A stretch of DNA of 64,000 nucleotides from Heliopora coerulea. Taxonomy: Eukaryota; Cnidaria; Anthozoa; Scleralcyonacea; Helioporidae. The notes beneath the pieces are model-generated. The model ran no database searches and was not told where the DNA came from. It was given only the letters and a program-made list of their open reading frames with translations. Made by a program: the position numbers and the translations under genes. Below are positions 22,591 through 34,800 of the stretch, piece after piece. Numbering within the stretch: position 1 is the stretch's first letter; each line of letters starts with the position of its first letter. The stretch lies in the NCBI GenBank assembly GCA_030142905.1, contig JASJOG010000159.1, positions 496,001-560,000 on the forward strand, written 5' to 3'.

Positions 22591-25333
22591 ATGAACGGGC
22601 TTCTGTTCTGCTGTTTGGCGTTCATCATTTCCTGGTCTGATAAGGCTCACTGCAATGCCGGTAGGTATATTTCACGTCTTAAAGAATGGGCTGATATATC
22701 TTGGATTGCTAGATTTCGAGAGTTGTTTTCGAGTTAAATTGAATAAGTGATAAATATTATACACTATTTCTGGTCCGTTATCACTGTTGGAAAGAAAATG
22801 TACATTTGATTTCAAAATCCTTTTATGTAAGTAGAATAACCGAGTGGTATTAGATTCAAGTCTTAAACTTAATACGTCGTCATTTTCTATCCTGTTCTGT
22901 TCAAAGTGCAGTTGGTCGGACAGCCTCTTTGCCAATTGAATGAATTTCAAACCCCTTGTTAGTAACCTTGCAGAAGACAGTAACGCTAAACCTAACGTAA
23001 GCAGTATGGAGTAGTGTACAGCCAGGGATCCGAAAGTGGTGTGCATCTAATGGTATTGGCATATACTCCAACAAAACATATCAGTGATGTATTGACATGC
23101 AACCTTGTCTGAAGGAGGGAACGGCGTGAGACGTTTCTCCTTTCTACTGCCCACTGACTAAGCCCTGTTCAAATAACATCCTTAACTACATTGGACAAGA
23201 TGCGGTTCATTTTTTAATCTTGCCCAACTTTATTTCTGGGATTCAGCTTCTCAATAAACTATAATATGTTTCTAACCAAACAATTCTGTAGAGACTAGAG
23301 ATTATTGAATAACTACGACACAGAAGACCTTCATTATGCAAGAATTATAATGTGTGTCAAACATCTCCTTTTCTTTATTGATAGCTGCATGAAAAGGATG
23401 CCAAAATCGCGGCAATCGGCACAGAAAGATATAAATCTTTCTGTGAACTTTATGTAGATAAATAGAAGACAGTATTCTTCCTTAAGTGTTAATTTGTTTT
23501 TCTTTCTTCACTGTTATTTTGAAATTGCGCTAATTATTATTAAATCTATTAGCAATTTCATAACCACAACAATGACTCTCTTCTGTTTATGTCTGTGTTA
23601 TTATTTAAAACGTATCTATGTAATTTTTTATAAGCGAGAATCTAATGTAATCTTTGCCTTTCTTTTTGACAGAAATCGCACAGGTAAGTAACCAAACTTA
23701 TGGTATTAACTAAATATAGTTGTTCAATAAAATTAACAAAATTAAAATAGTTGCTCAACAATTCCTTGCCACGGTAGTTCGGCAAAAAAATCTCTAACTT
23801 AATAATTTTCGTCGCTAAGCTAACCTTGAGACCTGTAACTCGTGAGGACAGTTTACTTGCTTAGTTTCATCGAAAGAATTCGTACCCTAGAGCTATGGCG
23901 AATAAATCTGTTCAAATCATTGGAATACGTAGGGTACAAACGGTATCTATATGCTATGAACCTTGCTTTCATTATATTTTGTTATCCTTCTAGAGGGAGG
24001 GGTTGCCAACAGTTAGAAAATATCCCTTACATATCTTATATCCATGCAATTAATTTACTATAGTTTATTTTGACATTTTAGTGGCTATTGATTGGCGAAT
24101 GTTTTCCTGAAAATGTCGGAATATGATTATCGCAAATTGGACTTCATGGGGATTTTAAAGTATTTTTCTCATTCCGCAATGGTCGATAAATTAAAATGCC
24201 AAATTCTCGAACAAACGAGAATTTGTCTTAATATTTTTTTAACTCAGCAAATTAATATCTAACTAAAACAAAATTATCACTGAATTAAAAAAAAATCTTT
24301 AGATTTAAAAAAGCTACTAAATTGAATTTGCACGTTATGACACCTGTAAGTTACCGTGACGTACAACTTTTTGTAATGTTTTTTTGCATCCGAATGAGTG
24401 CGAACGTGATAATCAGCTCAGTGGCATAACTAGCTATTTGGGGTTCCATAGGACAAATCTCTGGGTGGGATCGAGTGCAATACCAGAACGGATGTAGGTC
24501 GTCATACCCTCCTCAACAAAAAAGGTGACTTTCGATGTCAAGTCAACTAGAAAAGGCTGACCAGGAGAATTTTCTTTTTTTAAAGTGCAACGTATTCAAT
24601 GGTCAGAAGTTAGGTATTAACTATGAATTGAAAATTAAGTCGAATATATTATGCTCATTGATATGCACCTATGTACTGGCTTCCATAACTGCATTTACCA
24701 GAGAATGTTGAGATCGTGATTCCTGAAGAAAAATGTTGACATTTTCTCAGCTCAACAAATCCCTTTCAGGAAATTTAATGACCCAGCTACACGTCATTCA
24801 TGTTTTATTTCTATGTATACGTAATTATATATGTTCGTGTCGAAATAAACACCTTGCAACGATACACAGAATTCGGCTACAAATATTCCAACATTGACTG
24901 ATGATGAACATAACCAGCCCTCTTATTTATATACACTCACTCAACACCACTGTTCTCATCTGTGACACAAATATAGATACATTTCTCCTTGTTTTCTTAG
25001 AATATAACTGTTTATGTCGGAATTACCGTCAACGACACCACGAATCCTGTGCGAAATGTTCCTGCAGTGTTGGTTAGTGTACCCAAAGGAACAACAGCTT
25101 ACGATATACAACAAGAAGCCTCAAAACAACACCCTTGCTTCAAAGCTGTATATCAAACATTTACTGGCTTGGGTCGATATATTACAACCATGTGTTGTGT
25201 TGAACAAAATCAAGCAGCTAGTTTATACTGGATGATCTACGTGGATGGCTCTCAAGCCCAGTACGGAGTGGATCAGCTCAAACCAAATGATGGACAATTT
25301 CTTTCGTTCAGATATCAGGAAGTTATATTTTAA
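22591..25333 (+). CDS. Secreted single beta-domain (DUF4430-type) paralogue of the cobalamin carriers (gene B)
   Basis: Predicted exons are 22591-22660, 23673-23683 and 25001-25333; all are GT-AG and total 414 nt (137 aa). Exon 1 has exactly the same length (70 nt, phase 1 end) as the first exons of genes A and C and encodes a signal peptide (MNGLLFCCLAFIISWSDKAH). Exon 2 is an 11-nt microexon, the same size as the one in gene C. Exon 3 encodes the beta-domain: SVPKGTTAYDIQQEA, HPCFKAVYQTF, SLYWMIYVDGSQAQYGVDQL. The whole alpha-domain is absent, and no trace of it was found in the two introns. Intron phases allow this loss without a frameshift. Without the alpha-domain, classical cobalamin binding is doubtful; the function is unknown. 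AATAAA at 25512-25517 may be its poly(A) signal. Confidence 0.75.
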
Positions 25334-25579
25334 GAGTTAATTCAAAATGTAAACTTAAAGACACATAGACCGAAGTATTCATTGTGTTACTCAATGTACC
25401 CTAAAATCACAGTAGCGCATATCATTTAAGTACTGCTTGACGAGTATATGTCCTTGTAGTACTTCCAATGCTGTTTACTAATTTATATTCAGGTAATTTA
25501 GTTGCACTTTTAATAAAATGAAACCATGTCTATTCAAAAGTTGCAAAAATAAGTTTATATCCTCGTATGGGTGCAACCG

Positions 25580-25900
25580 TTATCTAAGGCCTGGTTCACT
25601 CTTGAGCATAAGCATAAGCATAAGGACAAAGCATAAGGACAAAACAAAAGGCAAAACAAAGGAGAGGAGTCAAGCCTGTGACTTAAGGATCGTCGTAAGT
25701 ATAAGCATAAGATCATAGTCCAAGCATAAGCCAAAAGCCGAACAAAAGGTGAAACAATGAAAAATTTTTGATGTTTTGTCTTCGCAAGTCTCAGAGGATA
25801 TATCATGCTTTGTTTTCGTATTGATCTTATTTTTATGCTCATGTTGCTCGTGTGATTTATGGCTTTTAGTGTCCCTCGATCCCATCAGATAGAAAGCCAT
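25580..25900. repeat. Degenerate AAGCAT/AAGGACAAA repeat region
   Basis: Starts at GGCCTGGTTCACTCTTGAGC and continues with AAGCATAAGCATAAGCATAAGG, AAGCATAAGGACAAA and later AAGCATAAG units. Low complexity; probably a MITE-like repeat, ends not determined. Confidence 0.5.
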
Positions 25901-26520
25901 TTGAGTATCCTCTAATTAGGGTATTCTCATGAAATCAATGGCCGATTCCCTTTATTACGTCAGCTGAATACAACTACCAGAGCCCTTTCAGGTTTTTTTC
26001 ATTTTCATGCAAACATTGAATTTCCAAAGTGAATAGGAACACAAATGCTCTAATTAACATTACAAACAAGATTTCAAAAGGCATTCTGGTAGTTCTATTT
26101 AGAATATGTAAAAGGGGAACGGGCCATTGCCACCGTCGATACAAATTTTCATCACTCAAACTTCACCACCAACACCCCACAAAAGATTTAAACTCTAGGG
26201 ACCACAGAATATCAACACTAACATATCAGTAAAATCCACTTATGCTGAATCAGATTTTCCTGCGGGACAGAATACCATATTTACTCGAATAAGCGCCTCC
26301 CTGGAATACGCCACGCCCTCGGCCGCACATGAGAACAAAAATACTAAGTGCCACTCACTAGTAAAGTGACTAACTAGCGCAGTATTGATCAACAACAACG
26401 CCGCACTTATTCGAGGCACTTGTGATCTACAGTGGCTCTAATCCAAAGTGCTGTTGTTGTCGTTATCGTTAATTGGACAAATAAAGGTTGATCAATAATC
26501 ACAAGTGTGATGAAGGATTT

Positions 26521-26596
26521 AACATCGCAAGTGAAGCTTAACGGCCACTAGGGGCCGCAGGCCCCTAGTGGACATTCAAGCTTCACGAGCGATGTT
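26521..26596. repeat. 76-bp palindrome
   Basis: AACATCGC...GAAGCTT...CCACTAGGGGCC mirrors to GGCCCCTAGTGG...AAGCTTC...GCGATGTT around about 26558. It shares the GGCCAC..GGGG / CCCC..GTGGA centre with the palindrome at 28785-28932, which suggests one family. Confidence 0.7.
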
Positions 26597-27700
26597 ATAT
26601 TTTTTATCACATGAGTGAACACTGATTAACCACCTTATCTCCTGACTCACCCACAATGAAATGGTTTTGTTTTTTTCAGCTTCAGGTCGAAAAGACGTTA
26701 GTAGTTAGAAATTAAGATATTCACTCATTAGTATGTGATAAATGTTTATCACATTGATTTCAAAGGAGAGCTGTGTGATAAGTAATTTTCACACTCCTCA
26801 ATACTAATGAGTGGACTAAAGGTTTAACGCTTCTGTTGAAACAATGAATTGTGGGTGTATCGTGAGATGATATGTATTGTCCCAGGAATAATATATTTTA
26901 GAAACCTTAAAGGAATTGATCTATGTACGCGAGGGAGAAACAAATCACTTGAAAATTACTTAAGACTTGCTAGAAATTTGACATTACCCAACGTTCCTTT
27001 GTTTTCTAAACGACACCACCTTAAGCATCCGACTGTTGACCAAGTGTTGCCGTAAATAAGGACAAAGATTTTAAACCACAACTGATAGTAAAATTAACAC
27101 TCACATGATGACAAACATAAGTTGATAAAATTTCCTCCATATGCATCATAGAAAGAAGCAAATGTTTAAAATCAAAAGCAAAAAGAGATGTACAACCATT
27201 CTTTAAGGCATCAAAGAAATATTTTAATGCCACCTTCATACTGTGGCACATTCTTCAAACAAGGTGTATAAAACCAAGATTTAATGAGGATTTGTGCTCT
27301 GTATGTAAGACTACGGTAAATACATATATACAAGTAATAAAAAGAATGATGCACTTAAGCATTTAAACAGCTTTCACTAACCGTGTATCGGCTTATGTAT
27401 GGTCATTAAAATGTTTTTCCAACTACAGCATGGTATTATCCGCAATTCCTACTCTCTCGATTTGGACAAGTGGATGAGCCGCCATTACACCATTAGAAGG
27501 TGGGAAGGTTCCGAAAGCTTGACCAGTCTTCCGTTTGCACCGACTGAGAAACCATGTACTTGAAGCTCTAAGCAAGATTTACGTATTTGTAAAATATAAT
27601 CCATAATTAGAACATGGTCACCCCTACTCAGCCAATCAGACGCGAGTATTTCCGTGCTCTATATGCCACTGAACCACTCTTCACAGTGAGCCTATGCCTC

Positions 27701-27815
27701 AAACAAAAGATAACAATAACCTCATTAGTATGCTCTACATAGAGCACACTAATAAGGTTATTGTTTTCTTTTGTTTTAAAGACTCATTAGCATCCTCTAT
27801 ATAGAGCATACTAAT
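27701..27815. repeat. Palindrome plus partial second copy
   Basis: AAACAAAAGATAACAATAAC and CTCATTAGTATGCTCT pair with AGAGCACACTAATAAGG and TTATTGTTTTCTTTTGTTTT (27701-27777). A second, shorter palindrome CTCATTAGCATCCTCTATAT with AGAGCATACTAATGG follows at 27783-27815. Confidence 0.7.
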
Positions 27816-28784
27816 GGTCACATATCAGCCCACCAAAAATGCTGATCATTGACAATGGCAAAAATCATGGAAAAAAACCCATCAAAGGCGTCAAGACAAA
27901 GTTGTTTACTGAAAAATTTTTTTAACAAAAATGTAGCTCGAGAACAACGAAATTGTATTCCGAACATCACACTCAGAATCTTTACACGCACACTTTAAGC
28001 ACACACACACACACGAAATCCCAGAAATCATCCAGTATCTCACAATAAAAATGAAATGAAATACGAGTTTTGCCATGTTTAATGTTAACTGAACAAGAGG
28101 ATGAAAAGCGGTTTCTTTACCTTCCTCGTCGTTTTCTTCCTTCTCCTCCTCATCGTTTCCTACTTTTTTCTTTTTACCTTCCTTCGGCGTTGGTGAAATA
28201 TTATTCAAAGTATTGGCTGGGTACAGACTGCCATCCGCTCTTCTGGCTTCGAAAATAAACCTTGTTAGCCAATAGTTGACCTCTTTCACGCTCGTCGTTA
28301 CAAAATCGAGGGGAACCGAAGAATATTAATCTCCGAGTGTTCCAATTTGACTATTTCGGTGTTCAGCCCAAGCTCGACACACGTTTACGGCCAAAGCCGT
28401 ATTTTGTCTAGTTTTCTTTGTAGTTCTATTTCTTTTCCTTTGCCTTATCCGTTCGTCTGTAGCAGGTTTCTCGAACCTAAGAATTTCCCTTCCTTCGTCT
28501 TCCAAATATTTTGAAATATCTACTGACTCAGAAAGCAGCAAATCTTGTGTTGCAACAGTGATTTCAAGTTGCGACAGTTCGTCTTTGCTTTGAAAAAAAC
28601 CTGTCACTGAGCACAGGCATGCAAATTAGCAAAGCAAGACCTTTGCGGTGTAAATTCTCTAGGGAAAATGTAATGTCCGAAATAGAAGCCTCGCTCCGAC
28701 ATAATTATAAAGAACAATACTAACTATCCCTCAACAAAACATGTAAATAAGAAATTCTTCGTGGGTGTGACCATGTTCTAAGAC

Positions 28785-28932
28785 GGATAGAGAATGATCA
28801 CTTGTGCTCATTGGGATACAGAGTCCCTCGAATTAGATCGAAGGCCACACGGGGTCTATGGCCCCTCGTGGACTTCTATCTAATTCTCGGGACTCTATAT
28901 CCCACTGAGCACACGTGATCATTCTCTATCCC
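28785..28932. repeat. 148-bp palindrome
   Basis: GGATAGAGAATGATCACTTG at the left end mirrors CACGTGATCATTCTCTATCC at the right end. Internal CAGAGTCCCTCGAATTAGAT mirrors ATCTAATTCTCGGGACTCT. The centre is CACGGGGTCTATGGCCCCTCGTGG. Confidence 0.75.
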
Positions 28933-29299
28933 TTACTAATTAGCTTATCTCGATAAACTTATACCCAAGTGAGGATAAACGTAATCACTCATGCATTCAC
29001 CAGAGGTCGAACATTGCTCGAAAGAATTTGGATAATTCGCCAAGTGGAAAATAGCCTTTACGAAAATAAAGTATGATGCTAGATTAGGCTTGTCCTTGGT
29101 AAATACGATTGTATTAGAAAAACGGTGCTATACCAAATTCTTTTCACGAATTTGATTCCTTCACATATTGGTTCGTGAAGCCACTAAATCACGTTGAAGA
29201 TAACGTAAAATCACGAAAACTCAGATAATCTAGTGGAAAAAGTAAGTTCTTCAGGCAAGTACTCTGTGCTCTTACGTGACGTCAAAACGGCTATATTTA

Positions 29300-29552
29300 A
29301 TAGATAATTACTGAGGCACGCAGTATTATTGGATATAATGCAGCTTCCTGCATTATATCTAATAATGCTGTGTGCCGAAGTAGTTATCTATTATAATTAC
29401 TGATCTTCATCAAAACATATTTTCTCTGCATTATATCAGCGAATACAGCGAGTAAAATTTTACAAACTTGACTTGCATATTTTTGCTCTCTTCATTATTA
29501 GATATAATGCCGAGTGAAAACAATAGGTTTTGATGCGGGTCAGTAATTATTA
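29300..29552 (-). repeat. Dispersed repeat, copy 2, with its own foldback end
   Basis: 29350-29552 is the inverted partner of 17575-17785. The adjoining 29300-29375 piece is palindromic, since AATAATGCTGTGTGCCGAAG is preceded by a diverged complement (GAGGCACGCAGTATTATTGG). Confidence 0.7.
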
Positions 29553-30360
29553 GTAGATAATTTGAAATTTACGCGGTACAACGGAGCCGATAATCAACAT
29601 CTTTTGTTCATGAGCATTTAACTGCACTAGCGAAGCAATTTCACTCGGCAACAGGGAAATGATTATAATGAAGTCGGAATCATCAATAAGTCGTGAAGCT
29701 CTTTCACAGCTATTTATTGATTTACATTCAATCAACGTAATTGCAGTTTTAATAAAAGGAATTGATTTTTCCAGGAATACGAACCATATGAACCCAAGGA
29801 ATCAACCATACCAAAGTGTGGCTGATTGTAAAATTACGTCCTCGACCCTCCGACTAATTCAAAATATAAAGCACAGACCATTAACAGAATTAGAGCAGCA
29901 ATAGGCTTGCTCTCTGAAAGAGTTCCATCCAGTCTTCACGATGATCCTCAGTTAACGACCCACACTAGCCCAGCTAACCAGATTTATTCATCTAACGAAT
30001 ATCTCTTTTAACCAACATTGTTAGAAAAGAAAATGTACACAGACGTTGAAAAAAATATTCTCCAAACGGAGTTATAAATCGTCCACAATTCTGTTAAGAA
30101 AACAGGTCAGTGGTAGCTGCTACTAGCAAAAAGGACCCATAAATTTCGGGCCTGACCCCATTCTTTTGGGGACACTTTTTGGCACTCAAACGTAAAGGTG
30201 TCACGCAGTCCAGTTTAATAAATGTAAGTGTTGATATTGCAAATGACCTTCTACGAAAGATTGACATGCAGCAGTCATTTGAACAATATTTACTTTACAA
30301 ATCGTGATTAAAAATCCTTTCGTGTTACATTAGCTCAAAGAAGTTGCCCTTCTTGCAGTC

Positions 30361-30569
30361 TTAAGCCTAATGTCCATTAAGTCGTAAGAATCGTAAAAAT
30401 CGTGTCGTAGCAGTCATCGCGACCCTTGCGATTTAATGAAAACGTGAATCGAAGTGACTCTTGCGACTCAAGCGACTAAATCGCAAATATAGGATTATTG
30501 CAATTTTTGCGATTGCGATTGCGATTGCGATTCTTGCGATTCTAATGATTTAATGGAAATCAGGCTTTA
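30361..30569. mobile_element. MITE of 203 bp with about 31-bp inverted repeats and TTA duplications
   Basis: The left end AGCCTAATGTCCATTAAGTC (from 30364) matches the reverse complement of the right end AGCCTGATTTCCATTAAATC (ending 30566) with a few substitutions, continuing to AGAATCG on both. TTA flanks both ends (30361-30363, 30567-30569), the duplication size of PIF/Harbinger elements. The centre is rich in GCGATT units. Confidence 0.7.
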
Positions 30570-31885
30570 GTTCCCATTATGTCTGCGTTCATACTAATCG
30601 AAATCAAAGTTGCTGGATAATAGTAGAGGTATTTGACAAGTCTACACATGATCAGCATTTGAGTCGGATGAAATTTACGATTTGAGCTTTTTCGCCGCAT
30701 AATTAGTAAAGGGATTTTTGGTATTTTGGGACTGTTTGAACAGGACATTCAACAGAGCAGACTGCAGGCATTGTTACCACGCTTCTATTGTAACATGTAG
30801 AAGAATAAAGATGACCCTAATATTCTGAGACAAGGCTTATCTTACGGAGTTTTCTGTGTGAGGCAAGTGTTCCACTGACTGATACGACCAGTCATTTTTA
30901 TTATTCATTTTCTGGTTTTATTTTGTTTATATGAAGACAAATAATGTGAAGCCGATCAGTACTTGAAACCAGAATTTCATGAGGAACATGTGATTCAGAA
31001 ACGAGAAACATGTTACCTAGAAATATCGGATTTGTTTGCTTTCCAGGAACGTCTTGGAGTCTGACTTCAGCAGGAACTGAAAGATGACGAAAGCGGAGCC
31101 TTATGCGTGTTATATATGTTGTGTCATCCTGTTTACTTCAAGTTCCCTAAACGCATAAATCTTTTAACTGCGAGTGAAGTGCTTCTCTTACGTCGGTGTA
31201 CTGCGAATTTTCGTATGAGTTGAATCTCTCATAAACTTTAATAAAATTAAGTCAGGATTGATTGTGAATTTCTCAAGAACATTGACTTAGTAAGGAGGGT
31301 GTGTTTTTGTATCAACTGCATAAGAAGCAATTATGTGTTAGTGGGTTACATGTCATTCAATCATTTGCTTCAGTGTCAACTAAAGTTCCTGCATGAGCGA
31401 GAGTTTGTATGAATTCAGCAAACTTGGAAGAAGAGTGCAAAAGGATGACAACTTTAGACTTGTTGAGTAAACATGGCTCTAGTGACCGATAACATTAATA
31501 TTATCGAACAAGCTAGGACGTGCTTCTCTTTAACAATTAAGTTCGTTTTTCTGAGATTTTGTGCTCTTCAATGCAGTGAGAATATAAAATTTTAGTACCA
31601 AAGGACATGGACATGGAGGTAAAACGCTTTTAGACAAAGGGATTTTCGTACATTATTTGAAATATTCTACGTCGGAAATTTGAACCTCTCCTCCAGATGG
31701 ATAATTTTGACGTCACATGTGAGAAATTCTTTGCCATACATGATCTCATGATCCGCCTTCTCAAGCAAACCAATCATACTTCACCTAACAATGTCTAGAA
31801 ATTTATAATGCTGTTGTTTTCGAGGCGTCTTCATTCTCTGCCTAGGCCTATACCGAGAAGCAGTACTCATTTTTTTTACTCCATC

Positions 31886-34800
31886 ATGAAAACATTTCTA
31901 CTTCTGTTTTTCACGTTCTCCATTTATCAGTCGGAAAATGCACTAAAATTTTGTGGTAAGTTTTCAATATGTTTATAAAGCATGTTTTCTTCTTACTAGT
32001 TCGTAATAAGTTAAAAGAGAAACATGGATACCTCAGGTTCATCTGCTACTTACGATTCGCAAAATTGCATTGAAAACTGGTAATCCTAGTTATCCTTTGC
32101 GCTAGGGTTTAGTTTAATATTTACAAAAGCATTTTTTCAAATACTCGAGCGTTAAAGGTAATTACAGAGTGATTTGTCCGAATTTTTAATTCCTTCTTTA
32201 ATTCTTCCATCCAATCTCAATATCACGAGAGTTGTCAGGACAAGACAATGGCCATTTTAGCCTTTCCGAGATTAATAGAAGTTCAAGTGTTGAGGATTAC
32301 TGTATAACACGTATTTACAGGATTGAAACGAATTATTAGAATAATTTGAAAATTTTTGTTTCCCACCAAGTCGACAAATAGTGGAGAAGCCACTCAATAA
32401 GCTAGGTCTTTATGTTAATATTTCCCCCAATTGTAAACTACTGTTTAACTCTTTCACTTTAGGATTAGACGTCTATTATTTTACTCTGGCAAGCGCCCGA
32501 CGACTGAACTCGTCAAGGCGAGAGATGATAAGGTCCACTAAATTTATGAGTCAATCAGATGGTTGTGATTAATCAGCAGGTTTAGCGAAAACTTTTAAAA
32601 TTTATCTGACGCGTAACCAGAATATCTGACACGGGTGAAGAAAATGAAAAGAAATTCCTTCCCTGAAAATGGTCTCAAATAAATTTCCTGCCGTAAATAC
32701 AACTAAAAAGATTTAATTTTCTTGAAAGACATGCCATATTTTCTTGAGCGATGTTTCCCATTTTTAGGAGGTAATTACCTTCCATTTTCCCTTCCGCTTG
32801 GTTACACTTCAAATTAATGTCCATTAGTGCATTTTGCAGAAGCTCTTACATAACGAAAAAGATTCAGAAGCATCACTCTCTAGTTTACTCTCCTCGGAAG
32901 ATGTGATGACTTTAATGCATGATACATCAAACTGACTCAGTGTGATCATTCCAAATGTCTCGTATAAGTGGCTTATTTGGTCATCAACCTATGTGGAACA
33001 AAATGTCGTTATGCAAACGACGTAAATGATTGCCGCAAAAATAACTACCAATGTGCTCACAGTCTATGAATACTAATCTTTGATAACATTGACTAGAAAT
33101 TGTTGTTACTTTCATCATTTAGCTGTAACTGCTGCTATTAATATAACAATATTAATATAATAACAAGTATTGCATGAGAGCTCTTATTGGTTAATACTAG
33201 TGCTCGGATCAGAGAATCCAAACACGGAAAATTTCCTACTAAAAGTTTACTTAGATTTCTATTTCACGTCCGGTCTGATTGTTTTACAAAAGAAATGCCT
33301 AACGTTTTGTATTTTGAAGATACTGTGATCCAGGCGCGTAGCCAGGAATTTTCCCTGGGAGGGATTTCGATGTCGAGCAGCTTTTGCGGCAAAAAATTTT
33401 CAACACTCCAAAAAATGTACTGCCTTCTTATATACTAGTTTATCAAATGACAGTATTCTGTGCAATGAGTGTTACGTCATTTCAACGTTGGGTTAATTAA
33501 TCACTAACCAACCTAACAACAATGGGTTCATGTTTCAATAAAGTTTAGTTCAACTTGGATTGTGACAAGAGCGTGACTTCTTACATTCTGAGCGTAATTG
33601 CATATGAGAATTAGGCTCGCAACCATGCCTTTTAAAATCACTCGTCAGTGTATCTTACTATTATTTGCCGAATTTTTTATGGAACTCAGCTGTAACAAAT
33701 TCTGTCGAGTATATAAATATAAAAACACTTTCAATGTGACACACCCAATCGTACGTGGGTGTGGTTGCTTGGGCGTTTGTTTTCGACTTTCATTAGACCA
33801 AGTTAGGTGGAAAACGTCAGACACCGAGAAGGGTGCGGAGAATGCAGCTGTAAATATATTTCGTAAATAAAGCATTTTAAAGACAAGTTAACCGGTTTGT
33901 GTATGTCGTCTATGACCAGTTTACTAGAACCTTGTGACATCAGCTGAATTTTTGGGGCTTCGGCTTCAGGTATTTTACTGAACTATAAAAACCAGGGTCT
34001 AAATTGGATTTAACAGAGTTCTCTTTCAAATCTGGATGTTAATGAAGATCAATTTCCTCACTTCGTATTTGAGATTTTAATTCACCAGAAGTACGAAAAT
34101 ATATGGCTTTAAACGTTCGTGTAGTTTAAGTGCCAAGTTTAGGCTTAGTAAAGCAGAACTGGACGAAAGATTCTCTTGGGGCGTTCACGGGTAAACACAA
34201 TCGACGCTAACACCAAACATCACTAGGGAGAATGTTCCGCCGCAAAAAAAAAAAAAAAATGTTGATTTTGGTCGCTGACAATTGTCCAAACATTGACATC
34301 TTCACTTCAGCACTTAAGATTATATGTATCGACAATACATCCCGACGCCGAGAGCGGTTTCAAGCTCGCAAATCAAAGCTGGCTAGATTGTGATACTCTC
34401 TTATGACTCGCTATTGAACTGGAAACTCAAGCACGTTGTACCTATGGGAGGGGTTTCAAACAGCTAAAAAACGCTCGCTTATTTGCTTTCCTTTTTTAAT
34501 CACCATGTTGACAAAAATATAGTTTGTGATTTGACGTGCTCCATTAATGGATGCATGCAGCAAATTGGGTGAATACGAAAGAAGCATAAGAGTAGCTGAT
34601 GACGACAGCCAAGAGCAACTGATGATTTATGTTCGGCATACGTCCTTCTCAAGCCAACCCATAGTCCAGTTAAACATGTATTAAATCGTAGGTCAATGGT
34701 TACTTTCTGTTAAAACCCCTCTCCCACCCTAGTTATCTTCGCGTTGACGTTAATGCGTTGGCAGCTGTTTTAAGCGTAAATGCATTGGAGATTTTGATCA

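Larger units (their letters stand above)
25901..31885. other. Intergenic region between genes B and C, repeat-rich, no gene recognised
   Basis: No ORF here has recognisable similarity. The region holds several palindromes, the second copy of a dispersed repeat, and a 203-bp MITE, each listed separately. Confidence 0.5.
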
